A stretch of DNA of 64,000 nucleotides from Owenia fusiformis (Eukaryota > Annelida > Polychaeta > Sabellida > Oweniidae): assembly GCA_903813345.2 (NCBI GenBank), contig CAIIXF020000001.1, forward strand, positions 58,793,885-58,857,884, given 5' to 3'. Below, one piece after another: positions 1 to 10,129 of the stretch. Position 1 is the first letter of the stretch. Each line of letters opens with the position of its first letter. The translations under genes were made by a program, and so were the position numbers. A model generated the notes under the pieces. The model was not told the origin of the DNA. It saw only the letters and a list, made by a program, of their open reading frames with translations, and searched no databases.

Positions 1-2180
1 ATCAGGGTGGACACACTGTACTTACCAGTGTTACATCAGGGTGGATGCACTGTACTTACCAGTGTTACATCAGGGTGGGCACACTGTACTTACCAGTGTT
101 ACATCAGGATGGACACACTGTACTTACCAGTGTTACATCAGGGTGGATGCACTGTACTTACCAGTGTTACATCAGGGTGGGCACACTGTACTTACCAGTG
201 TTACATCAGGGTGGTCACACTGTACTTACCAGTGTTACATCAGGATGGACACACTGTACTTACCAGTGTTACATCAGGATGGACACACTGTACTTACCAG
301 TGTTACATTGACACCCTGTACTTACCAGTGTTACATCAGGATGGACACCCTGTTCTTACCAGTGTTACATCAGGATGGACACCCTGTACTTACCAGTGTT
401 ACATCAGGATGGATACCCTGTACTTACCAGTGTTACATCAGGATGGGCACTCTGTACTTACCAGTGTTACATCAGGATGGGCACACTGTAGTTACCAGTG
501 TTACATCAGGATGGACACACTGTACTTACCAGTGTTACATCAGGATGGGCACACTGTACTTACCAGTGTTACATCAGGATGGACACACTGTACTTACCAG
601 TGTTACATCAGGATGGACACACTGTACTTACCAGTGTTACATCAGGGTGGATACACTGTACTTACCAGTGTTACATCAGGGTGGACACACTGAACTTACC
701 AGTGTTACATCAGGGTGGACACACTGTATTTACCAGTGTTACATCAGGATGGACATCCTGTACTTACCAGTGTTACATCAGGATGGACACCCTGTACTTA
801 CCAGTGTTACATCAGGGTGGACACACTGTACTTACCAGTGTTACATCAGGATGGACACCCTGTACTTACCAGTGTTACATCAGGATGGACACCCTGTACT
901 TACCAGTGTTACATCAGGATGGACACCCTGTACTTACCAGTGTTACATCAGGATGGACACCCTGTACCTACCAGTGTTACATCAGGATGGACACCCTGTA
1001 CTTACCAGTGTTACATCAGGATGGACACCCTGTACTTACCAGTGTTACATCAGGGTGGACACCCTGTACTTACCAGTGTTACATCAGGATGGACACCCTG
1101 TACTTACCACCAGTGTTACATCAGGATGGACACACTGTACTTACCAGTGTTACATCAGGATGGACACCCTGTACTTACCAGTGTTACATCAGGGTGGACA
1201 CACTGTACTTACCAGTGTTACATCAGGATGGACACCCTGTACTATCAGTGTTACATCAGGATGGACACCCTGTACTTACCAGTGTTACATCAGGATGGAC
1301 ACCCTGTACTTACCAGTGTTACATCAGGATGGACACCCTGTACTTACCAGTGTTACATCAGGATGGACACACTGTACTTACCAGTGTTACATCAGGATGG
1401 ACACCCTGTACTTACCAGTGTTACATCAGGATGGATACATTGTACTTACCAGTGTTACATCAGGATGGACACACTGTACTTACCAGTGTTACATCAGGAT
1501 GGACACACTGTACTTACCAGTGTTACATCAGGATGGACACACTGTACTTACCAGTGTTACATCAGGATGGACACACTGTACTTACCAGTGTTACATCAGG
1601 GTGGATGCACTGTACTTACCAGTGTTACATCAGGATGGACACACTGTACTTACCAGTGTTACATCAGGGTGAACACCCTGTACTTACCAGTGTTACATCA
1701 GGATGGACACCCTGTACTTACCAGTGTTACATCAGGATGGACACCCTGTACTTACCAGTGTTACATCAGGGTGAACACCCTGTACTTACCAGTGTTACAT
1801 CAGGATGGACACCCTGTACTTACCAGTGTTACATCAGGATGGACACCCTGTACTTACCAGTGTTACATCAGGATGGACACCCTGTACTTACCAGTGTTAC
1901 ATCAGGATGGACACACTGTACTTACCAGTGTTACATCAGGATGGATACATTGTACTTACCAGTGTTACATCAGGATGGACACACTGTACTTACCAGTGTT
2001 ACATCAGGATGGACACACTGTACTTACCAGTGTTACATCAGGATGGACACACTGTACTTACCAGTGTTACATCAGGATGGACACACTGTACTTACCAGTG
2101 TTACATCAGGGTGGATGCACTGTACTTACCAGTGTTACATCAGGATGGACACACTGTACTTACCAGTGTTACATCAGGGT
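1..2180. repeat. 34-bp satellite array, about 64 copies
   Basis: Tandem array of a 34-bp unit that starts ATCAGGATGGACACACTGTA and ends CTTACCAGTGTTAC. It is already running at the window edge. Main variants are ACACAC/ACACCC and GGATGG/GGGTGG. Phase breaks occur near 307 (shortened unit), 1108 (3 bases extra) and 1241 (shortened unit). A higher-order copy of 15 units is visible: the marker GGATACATTG recurs at about 1433 and 1943, and GTGGATGCAC at 1601 and 2111, both exactly 510 bp apart. All three forward frames are open because the period is not a multiple of three, so the long reading frames here are not genes. The minus strand carries GTAAGTAC in every unit. Confidence 0.97.
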
Positions 2181-3324
2181 GCCAGACCTCAGGATTCTCA
2201 ATCTGTTCATACTTCAATCCAAGCAACTCCTGAAATTAAAAGTAAATATGTTAATGTTGTTAACATCTCATTTATGTGAACACATTGATAACTTATACAA
2301 CAAGAACTTCATTTGAAGCCTCTAAAAGCAATTATTCTTAACCAGGCCTTCATTTACAAAATGCACTTGTTATTAAGTTATATTTTATTCTTAGTGACTG
2401 CATGTATCACTCAAGCTCTTGGAAAATATTAACATGCCTGTTGATCGGAAAAAATGGACGGGGGGGGAGCAGGCAATTTCTGCTAGAAAATTCAACAAAT
2501 CCGGAAGACTTAGTTTTTCAAGAAAAAGTTTACTATTGAATTGCCTAACGGATAGGCGCATGGTATGGTAAAATATGTTAGGTATTCTAGGATCCTTTTT
2601 GAACCGATACGCTTCTAAGATACAAGATCTATTAAAAAGGTGCAAGGCCACCAACGTGCACAAGTCAATGTTTTTGCAATAATTCAAGCAACAATTATCT
2701 ATACGACCTGTAATAAATACTTGTAAGTGACATTATCATAACAAAATGAATTCAAAAATGCTCCTTCAATCTACACAAAATATTTCTGCCCTATCATGTC
2801 TTTTTGTTGTTGAACTCAGGCCAAAATATTATTCAAAATTTTGCTTGTTAAAGGTTATTCTAATTTTGAAATAGATGGTGAAATGGAATCCCATGTTATG
2901 CATGTTATCCCAATTGCATCTCTCAACAGGATGTAAATAAGATAGAGAACAGCCTGTTGTCAACAATGACATCTTGGCAAAGTTTCAATCTTGAGATTCA
3001 TAAAAACAAAACTTTGGGAATTTTTTTGATTAGCAGTAAAACCTAAGTAATACTACATATTCAACTCTATTGTACAACTGTACGTACATATGAAATAATT
3101 TACATACAGTTTGCAGTTTTACATTGGAAAATAGTTACCTACTATAACTTTTGTCACATTGTTATATCACCTGATGGACTAAATTGAAAATATGGGGATT
3201 CCCCTTTATTTCGTGGCTCAATAAAACACTTTATAGAGCACATTATTAGATTATGAGTCATAGCAAGTAACATTAAATTGATATACATAAATCAGTGTTG
3301 AAACAAACATTTTTATACTTTCAG
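2181..3324. other. Gene-free stretch upstream of the cytokine-like gene
   Basis: AT-rich DNA with no recognised coding sequence. A G-tract lies near 2461. The stretch ends in a pyrimidine-rich AG (3322-3324) that could be the acceptor of a 5'UTR exon of the gene starting at 3425. The exon would then carry a six-codon upstream ORF, ATG AAG TTC ATG CAA TAA, at 3361-3378. Confidence 0.5.
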
Positions 3325-3424
3325 CAAAATATTTTGATAGCTCAACAGTGCAGTACTTAAATGAAGTTCATGCAATAAATACATACAATAGAGTGGAGGA
3401 GTGGAAGAGCACTATAGCAGTACC

Positions 3425-6400
3425 ATGTCACAAATATTCAGATATTTAAGCTTAATTAGGAAAAAGATCAAGAGAAGAAATGACCAAGATGAGATTGCCA
3501 AGGAAGTTACAATTCCTTTAGATGGCATAGATGGCATTAGAACAATTGAAGGTCCAATTCAGTTCCTTCTCAAACATCGTGAAAGTGGACTCTTTTTGAA
3601 AATAGAAAATGGAAATTTAAAACTGGATATGCCAAGTAAAGATAATGAATCAAAATGTGAGTAAAATCCTGTTTTGTTACATCAAAATGTTAGAAATTTA
3701 TTTTATTTATATGACAAATTTTTCACTTAACTTGGTGTGAACCTACATGTAACATGCAGTCTCAGTCCCATCTTACGGTATTAGGATATAATTATAACTT
3801 ATAAGGAATTATAAGAAAATGATCACTAAGGGTATAAAGTTTTGGACTGTGAGAAGTTTATGCACAATACACATAGAATCATTCATTTTCAACAAAAAAT
3901 ATTCCACAAAACAAAAACACCTAGTTATTTCTATCATGAAGTGTTTAGAATGAGGAGTGATATGATAGAACATGTTTTTATGCGATTTGCTACTTTAGGA
4001 GTTTTTCTAGTGAATTAATGTGATCTAATTTCTATTTCAGTCTTAATTCATGCATACACATTTACTGGAATTGATGATGATGAACGAAGCAGACATTGGC
4101 AACGGCCTGTGAACATAATAATGATGTACGCCATAAACGACTGCTTCATCCAAGCCAAGAAAAAGACAACAACAGTCTACACTGCTGCAGTTATAACAAA
4201 GGTAAAATTTCAGCATTATTAGCTTAATTATAATAAGCATGGCCTCTACTCTTAAATTCTCCTTTTCAATATTTTTGGAACCAAAAAGAACTAGATGCAA
4301 GCATAGTCTTAACTAGACAACAGCAACGCCAAAGCGTAGCAAATCCCATCAAACAGCCATGGCTGGCATATTTACAAGCAAAGTATATAGCAAAAATGGC
4401 AGCCATTTTTCAAAATGGCCACCTTCTACCAAAAGTGTCATAAGACAGTGTGCCATGCTTATAGTATTCACATACCAAATATGAACAAAATCGCTCCACT
4501 ACTTTTCGAGTTATAGTAAAATACATTACAATGGTGGTCATTTTTCAAAATAGCCGCCTTCTACCAAAAGTGTCATTAGACAGTGTGCCATGCTTTTAGT
4601 ATTCACATACCAAATATGAACAAAATTGCTCCACTACTTTTCGAGTTATAGTAAAATACGTTAAATTGGTGGCGGTTTTTCAAAATGGTGCAACGCCAAA
4701 GCGTAGCAAATCCCATCGAACAGCCATGGCTGGCATATTTACAAGCAAAGTATATAGCAAAAATGGCAGCCATTTTTCAAAATGGCCACCTTCTACCAAA
4801 AGTGTCATTAGACAGTGTGCCATGCTTATAGTATTCACATACCAAATATGAACAAAATTGCTCCACTACTTTTCGAGTTATAGTAAAATACATAACAATG
4901 GTGGTCATTTTTCAAAATAGCCGTCTTCTACCAAAAGTGTCATTAGACAGTGTGCCATGCTTTTAGTATTCACATACCAAATATGAACAAAATCGCTCCA
5001 CTACTTTTCGAGTTATAGTAAAATACGTTAAATTGGCTGCGGTTTTTCAAAATGGTGCAACGCCAAACCGTAGCAAATCCCATCGAACAGCCATGGCTGG
5101 CATATTTACAAGCAAAGTATATAGCAAAAATGGCCGCCTTCTACCAAAAGTGTCCTTAGACAGTGTGCCATGCTTATAGTATTCACATACCAAATATGAA
5201 CAAAATCGCTCCACTACTTTTCCAGTTATCGTAAAATACGTTAAAATTTCGGCCATTTTTCAAAATGGCCACCTTCTACCAAAAGTGTCATTAGACAGTG
5301 TGCCATGCTTATAGTTTTCACATACCAAATGTGAACAAAATCGCTCCACTACTTTTCGAGTTATAGTAAAATATATTAAAATGGCGGCCATTTTTCAAAA
5401 TGGCCACCTTCTACCAAAAGTGTCATTAGGCAGTGTACCATGCTTATAGTATTCACATACGAAATATGAACAAAATCGCTCCACTACTTTTCGAGTTATA
5501 GTAAAATACGTTAAAATGGTGGCGATTTTTCAAAATGGCCACCTTCTACCAAAAGTGTCATTAGACAGTGTGCCATGCTTATAGTATTCACATACCAAAT
5601 ATGAACAAAAAGTATTTCAAGTCAACGAAAAACAAAAATGAAAAAACAAATAGAGCCATCCCATTCTGATACCCACCTTGCCTTCCTGTTTTTCAACTTG
5701 TAATTTGTTCTCATTTAGTTGTTTACATTTTGTGTTTTGATGAAGGATAGTTATACATATCTAACACTGCAAGAGTATATATCAACCCACCATGGACTAT
5801 AGGCAGAGGGGGAGAAACACCAGGGTTCAAAGATGACATACGCTTATAATGTAAATCTGTATTGAGATGACACGGTCGCTGATTGGTCAAAAGTCGACAA
5901 ACAAATGACGTCATCAATGGCGGTTTCAAAATTTTCGAAATACGCTTCGAATAATATTATGTTCATTTCTGGCGTGTTAACCAATATCATAGCTTCTCAT
6001 TTCACATCAAGATAAAGAAAGGTGTACGGAATATGCCTATATCAATTATAACATCCCATCGAAGTGTAGTATTTGATAACTAGCCGATGGAAATTCGAAC
6101 GAACGAAGGTGGTAAGCAAGAGAGGTAATTATGTCTGTCATCTTGAAACTCTGGGGCTTTCCCTCCTCTTGACAATAGGGTATATGTGTATAAAATATGA
6201 ACAAAATCGGGCCAACGAGTTACTAGTATTGCCTGGACGTATGTACAGACGGACAGACGGAGGCGTTCCCTATATCCCTCCGAAATTCGTTTGATGGAAT
6301 AATTAGTTAATTAATGTTATTTGGACCTCTTAAGCATATGACTTCAACATTATTCTATTTGACTGTTTATATTTGTAGAAAGGCAAGCCTCTGAAGAAAG

Positions 6401-6897
6401 ACACATCCAAAGTTGAGGAGGATGACCCAAGGTTTTTCATGTTACACAAAACACATGATGATGCAATCTCATTGGAATCTTTCTTAAGTCAACGTAAGGA
6501 TATGTAAATATTTTCATCGAATATACATACAAGCTTTCAATTCAGGTGTTTTGTACTCTTAAATCACCATCTTATTGACATAAACTAGTCAAAAACATTT
6601 TTTACTTTAAAACCACATGATTCACACGATTTCTAACTAATGTATAAAATATAAGACTTGATTATATGCAAATTTTATGTTATATACATGTATTTTTCAG
6701 AGTATTACCTCGCAAGTGAATACAATGGGAGGGAAGGTGACCCAAGACCCCAGCTATATCATCTACCATGTGATAGCCACAGGAACTCCAATAACTATGG
6801 TGCAAAATTTGATTTTATTTCTATGAACGAGTCAGCTGAAGAATATGCTAAGCATCTTAAAGAACAATATATCAGGCAAGGGAGGAGACAAACATGA
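3425..6897 (+). CDS. Candidate IL-1/IL-18-like leaderless beta-trefoil cytokine
   Basis: Four exons join in phase: 3425-3656, 4041-4201, 6379-6493, 6701-6897 (donors GTGAGT, GTAAAA, GTAAGG; acceptors TTTCAG, TTGTAG, TTTCAG), giving 234 residues. The start is the first ATG after an in-frame TAG at 3389. There is no signal peptide; residues 1-20 are basic (RKKIKRR). Asp33 and Asp36 precede the first predicted strand (QFLLKH, 46-51), followed by GLFLKIENGNLKLD (55-68). The C-terminal half reads RFFMLH (149-154), then SLESFLSQQYYLASE (162-176), then AKFDFISM (204-211). This order matches the IL-18/IL-1 pattern of an FF strand, an 'FES...P-x-[FY]-L-x' signature strand and a final hydrophobic strand. 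Against the classical IL-1 signature it differs at about four positions (Leu for Phe, Phe for a small residue, Gln for Pro, Ser for Thr). The main alternative is a divergent FGF-type or other beta-trefoil. The gene structure is strongly supported; the family is an inference. Confidence 0.62.
4313..6300. mobile_element. Tandem-core, ACGG-microsatellite element (pearl/HINE-like) in intron 2
   Basis: This block makes up nearly all of the 2.18-kb second intron of the cytokine-like gene; without it the intron would be about 190 bp. Its core is a monomer of about 135 bp (TGTGCCATGCTTATAGTATT, then CTCCACTACTTTTCGAG), repeated roughly eight times. The left part is re-copied at 4690 and 5060. The right end has GACGGACAGACGG followed by CCCTATATCCCTCCG. 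Sub-terminal inverted repeats are ATCCCATCAAAC (4343-4354) and GTTTGATGGAAT (6289-6300). A left flank, tandem core, ACGG microsatellite and right flank is the architecture known for bivalve pearl/CvE elements, now classed as helentron-associated. The assignment is by architecture only. Confidence 0.7.
5613..5800 (+). repeat. Copy of the host gene's own 3'UTR inside its intron 2
   Basis: These 188 bp match 6967-7154 at a constant offset of 1354 bp with no indel and one substitution (T at 5678, G at 7032). The source lies 70-257 bp after the stop codon of the cytokine-like gene. The copy sits directly after the last tandem monomer of the element at 4313-6300 and before its right-hand part. Confidence 0.95.
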
Positions 6898-7238
6898 CTA
6901 TGATGCCTTCATGGACCAGGAAAACATGAGTTACCAGTACATATACAAGTGGAATCTCTTCAGCTTTATTTCAAGTCAACGAAAAACAAAAATGAAAAAA
7001 CAAATAGAGCCATCCCATTCTGATACCCACCGTGCCTTCCTGTTTTTCAACTTGTAATTTGTTCTCATTTAGTTGTTTACATTTTGTGTTTTGATGAAGG
7101 ATAGTTATACATATCTAACACTGCAAGAGTATATATCAACCCACCATGGACTATGGACTATTTGTAAATACTGTATTATAGGAACATATTTGTGTTATCA
7201 GTTAGGATGGACTCAATTACAAGTTAATGTAACTTTAT

Positions 7239-7260
7239 ATTTATTTATTTATTGTATTTA
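7239..7260 (+). promoter_or_regulatory. AU-rich element, three overlapping ATTTA plus one more
   Basis: ATTTA pentamers at 7239-7243, 7243-7247, 7247-7251 and 7256-7260, within 35 bp of the poly(A) signal. Overlapping pentamers define class II AREs, which mark short-lived mRNAs such as those of many vertebrate cytokines. In AT-rich DNA chance occurrence is possible, but the position in this 3'UTR is apt. Confidence 0.6.
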
Positions 7261-7269
7261 TGTACACAT

Positions 7270-7275
7270 AATAAA
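7270..7275 (+). terminator. Poly(A) signal AATAAA
   Basis: Canonical hexamer directly after the ARE and the nearest one downstream of the stop codon of the cytokine-like gene. Confidence 0.6.
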
Positions 7276-7320
7276 CAATATAAATGTATTACAATATTCA
7301 TTAGATTATCCTTTCCAATG

Positions 7321-7862
7321 AAGAAACATCTGTCTACTGGGAACAAGGGATACAGTGTTTTATGTTTTAATATTCACTGTACATCCTATTATTTTAGAGA
7401 GTGAATGACAGCCATGTGATTCAGTAGGGTTTAGAAATATACAAATGAGATCTGGATAAGCCAATTGTTAACGTGATGTGATGTCCCACTTCCTGTTGAG
7501 CCCACCACCACAATTGTTTGAATCATAGTAGTCTGTTATTTAACAGAGATGACACTTAGATATGACACTTAGAAATGAAACTTAGAAATGACACTTAGAG
7601 TGCCAGACCCTAATATACCAGGCTCTGTCACCCAGGGTTTCATAAGGTAAGATATGATGAAATATTGGGAAAACCATGAATCAGCTTTCATCACTTACAG
7701 CATTAGACACCAGTGCATATCTCAAGGGCCAAGGATTAATTGTCCATTCACCTTTTTATAATAGAGTTAAAAATGCAAAGACAAAACTAAATGCCCAAGA
7801 AAATGGTTGCCTAAAATTGTAAAGCATGCAAAAAATACTAAGAGCACCCTTCATCATATATA
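7321..7862. other. Gene-free spacer
   Basis: No gene recognised. Near 7550-7600 there are short degenerate repeats of 'gacacttagaaatga'. The spacer ends at the inverted repeat of the mariner relic. Confidence 0.5.
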
Positions 7863-8846
7863 GGGTGTCTCAAAAAAATGTACCCAAAAGTATATCAACA
7901 TCATAGACAAACCAATCAATATTTTCAGACATTTTTTGCATGGTCTTGTAGATAAAAGATGAAAGTTTTCCCCCTATACACAGTTTTTAATTCAGTTTTG
8001 CCTTTTTGATACTTTAACCCGTTACCGTTTACACCACATATTCAATATAACCTCATATTTCGATGACAGTCTGCATCCTTACTACTACATTATTCATCAC
8101 ATTTGATATATCTGGTGGAATGTTTGATTTCTGTTCGGATGCTGGTCTTAAGTTGTTCTAGGTCATTTAGCTTGGGTTTAACATAAAAATGGTCCTTCAA
8201 ATAGCCTCAGAGAAAAAAGTATGGGCTGTCAAATATGGTGAATAGGGAGGCCCTCACAATGTCTTATAGCCCCCTTATACAGAGAGGTCAGAGGTTCAAG
8301 AAAATGCATTGCTTGGGATTCTAGTGTAGCTTTTGTTTGTGTATCAATTTGAGACCACGGTGTTTTCATTTGGATATGATTTGGTCTCCAGGCTAGCCTG
8401 CCTAACTCTGGAAGGTAACTCCTGAATTATTTGCCGATAATTGACCTGATCCTCTGTGTTTGTTCTGCCATCGTCATCCTCAAACATCTTTCTCTGTGGC
8501 TATTTGAAGGAGTGTTTTAATGCTCATTCAAAGCAAAAAGACCTAGAACAACTTAAGGGCAACATCCAAAGAGAAATCCAAAACATTCCACCGGAATTAT
8601 TATCAAATGTGATGAACAATGTAGCAGTAAGGATACAGACTGTCATCGAAATATGAGGTTACATCGATTATGTGGTGTAAAAGGTAAAAGGTTAAAGCAT
8701 CAAAAAGACAAGACTGAAATAAAAATGGTGTATTGGGGAGAAAACTTTCATGTTTTGGCTACATGACCAGGCAAAAAATATCTGAAAATATTGATTGGTT
8801 TATCTGTGCTCTTGATATACTTTTGGGTACATTTTTTGAGACACCA
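7863..8846. mobile_element. Palindromic mariner-type relic: two transposase 3' ends in inverted orientation
   Basis: The ends are inverted repeats of over 100 bp. GGTGTCTCAAAAAAATGTAC at 7864 has its complement at about 8826-8845, and similarity continues past the AAACCAATCAATATTTTCAG block. Inside, the plus arm (8456-8656) encodes the mariner transposase C-terminus: FLCGYLKE, then DLEQLKGNIQREI, then IPPELLSNVMNNVAVRIQ. The minus arm (about 8050-8220) encodes the same region with a stop in it: FFL*GYLKDHFYVKPKLNDL, then EQLKTSIRTEI. The element is therefore a head-to-head pair of 3' ends without the catalytic N-terminal part. It is dead but could still be mobilised by a related transposase. 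Confidence 0.8.
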
Positions 8847-8930
8847 TGTACACCAATCCAATAAAAGGTTTAGCTGAAAATTCATTAATAACAAATTCAT
8901 AATAAAAAATAACTAACATCGAAAAGTAAA

Positions 8931-8963
8931 GGCAAGGCATTAACATGCAAAATGTCACCACCT
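8931..8963 (-). repeat. Dispersed motif GTGACATTTTGCATGTTAAT (minus copy)
   Basis: Reads GGTGGTGACATTTTGCATGT on the minus strand, followed by TAATGCCTTGCC. The same motif is found at 19432-19465, 19662-19694, 32150-32176 and 36501-36534, in each case at or near the edge of a repeat block, so it looks like the conserved end of a transposon family. Confidence 0.6.
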
Positions 8964-9925
8964 GCCATTCGATACAGATGTCAAATGTCAACCAACAAAC
9001 ACTGTCACAAAAAGTTGGAGACCATAACAATATGTTGGTAGTAACAGTAGAAGCGATTGTTCTGACTGAAAAAGAAATGAATATCTATGAAAACACACAT
9101 TTTAAAATAGCGAAACAACTGCAGGGTCCTCCTATTAATACGGCAAACAGTGCATGTTTAGCACCATTGGGGTGGAATAATATTACAACTATAATCTTAC
9201 AAAGAAAGCACATGTTTTTATGGCAGTTACTCATGTTACCAGTGGATGTAGTCTATAAGAAAATTGCCATCATAAGAGTGTGTCAATGGTTGAACACCAC
9301 GCTTACCCACAAAAAGAACAATTGTCATTCTCCTATCTGGGATATACTTAACATAGCTGAAAGGTTAAATTTAATAGATCATGTAATGCAATGGCTTTTC
9401 TATGGAGTATCTGTCCCGATGTCACAGTGGAAAAGTATTGTTAAGGATGTGTTGCACAGACATGAGTTGGAAAAATGGAGGTCTAGTTGTATGATGTACA
9501 GGTCTCTCAGTACGTTCAGAAATGTTGTTAAGGTTATCAAACCCATTAAGTGGTGGATATTGGCAAAAAATGACCCATACCTAATTAGACCATGTATAAC
9601 CCTGGTGAGACTTTTGTGTGGAAACTCATCACTCATTTGTGAAAAATATAAAGATAGTGAGACATGTCCACTTTGTCATAGGGCAGTGCAGACACTGCAA
9701 CACTTATTATTTCACTGCCAGGCAGTTGAGCATCTAAGTCATCAATTAAACAATATTATTGAGAACAATAACCTATATGGCACTGATTTAGAAAAGATAA
9801 GACTTATCCTGGACAGTAGTCAGTTTGGAGATAGGGACTGTCTATTAATATTGAGGACAATACATGCAATTTATGAAATGCACAGGGATGCATTAAAGCA
9901 ATCATCGAACCCAAGGGGCATATAA
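8945..9925 (+). pseudogene. 5'-truncated non-LTR retrotransposon, ORF2 C-terminus
   Basis: An uninterrupted frame of about 326 codons matches the C-terminal end of a LINE reverse-transcriptase polyprotein. It has the thumb-like LQRKHMFLWQLLMLP segment and then the zinc-knuckle CPLCHRAVQTLQHLLFHC (Cys-x2-Cys-x7-His-x4-Cys spacing) that follows the reverse transcriptase in Jockey/CR1-type elements. The catalytic YADD palm is absent, so the copy is 5'-truncated. The apparent first ATG lies inside the dispersed motif at 8931-8963 and need not be a real start. The A-rich end near 10030-10060 fits a LINE tail. The open frame suggests a young copy. Confidence 0.75.
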
Positions 9926-10129
9926 TTATATCTTCTGTACAACACCACCAACCTTTACTATCACTGTAAAATTGTAATATTATTTTATTTTACTTAATAT
10001 ATACCAGTATGTATTTGTATGATCAATTTATGGTCCAAATAAAGAAAAATAAACATAATAACAAGGCACAGACGTGAACAATATTGTACCTAAAACACAG
10101 CATTGTGGTCTTGTTGACCAAGAAAGCAA

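Larger units (their letters stand above)
6898..7320 (+). other. 3'UTR of the cytokine-like gene
   Basis: Sequence after the TGA at 6895-6897. It contains the block duplicated at 5613-5800, then an AU-rich element, then a canonical AATAAA at 7270-7275. The transcript end should lie about 10-30 bp after the signal. Confidence 0.65.

Noticed and set aside
1-2180. CRISPR-like array
   Set aside because: Units are contiguous with no unique spacers, and the genome is eukaryotic.
7-2316. Six overlapping long forward reading frames encoding a repeated peptide (up to 593 codons)
   Set aside because: They are the 34-bp satellite read in three frames. With a period not divisible by three, one open frame forces all three to be open and to encode the same 34-residue cycle. 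No start context, splice signals or domain.
2391-2687. 98-codon minus-strand frame
   Set aside because: No domain, no splice context, and crosses a G-tract. Likely chance. I also checked it as the missing M3 catalytic half and saw no HEFGH-like motif.
3425-6897. FGF assignment for the trefoil-like protein
   Set aside because: The LES..YYLA strand could fit FGF, but the FF strand before it, the order and spacing to AKFDFISM, the lack of an FGF-like glycine box and the ARE fit IL-1/IL-18 better. Not excluded; kept as the main alternative.
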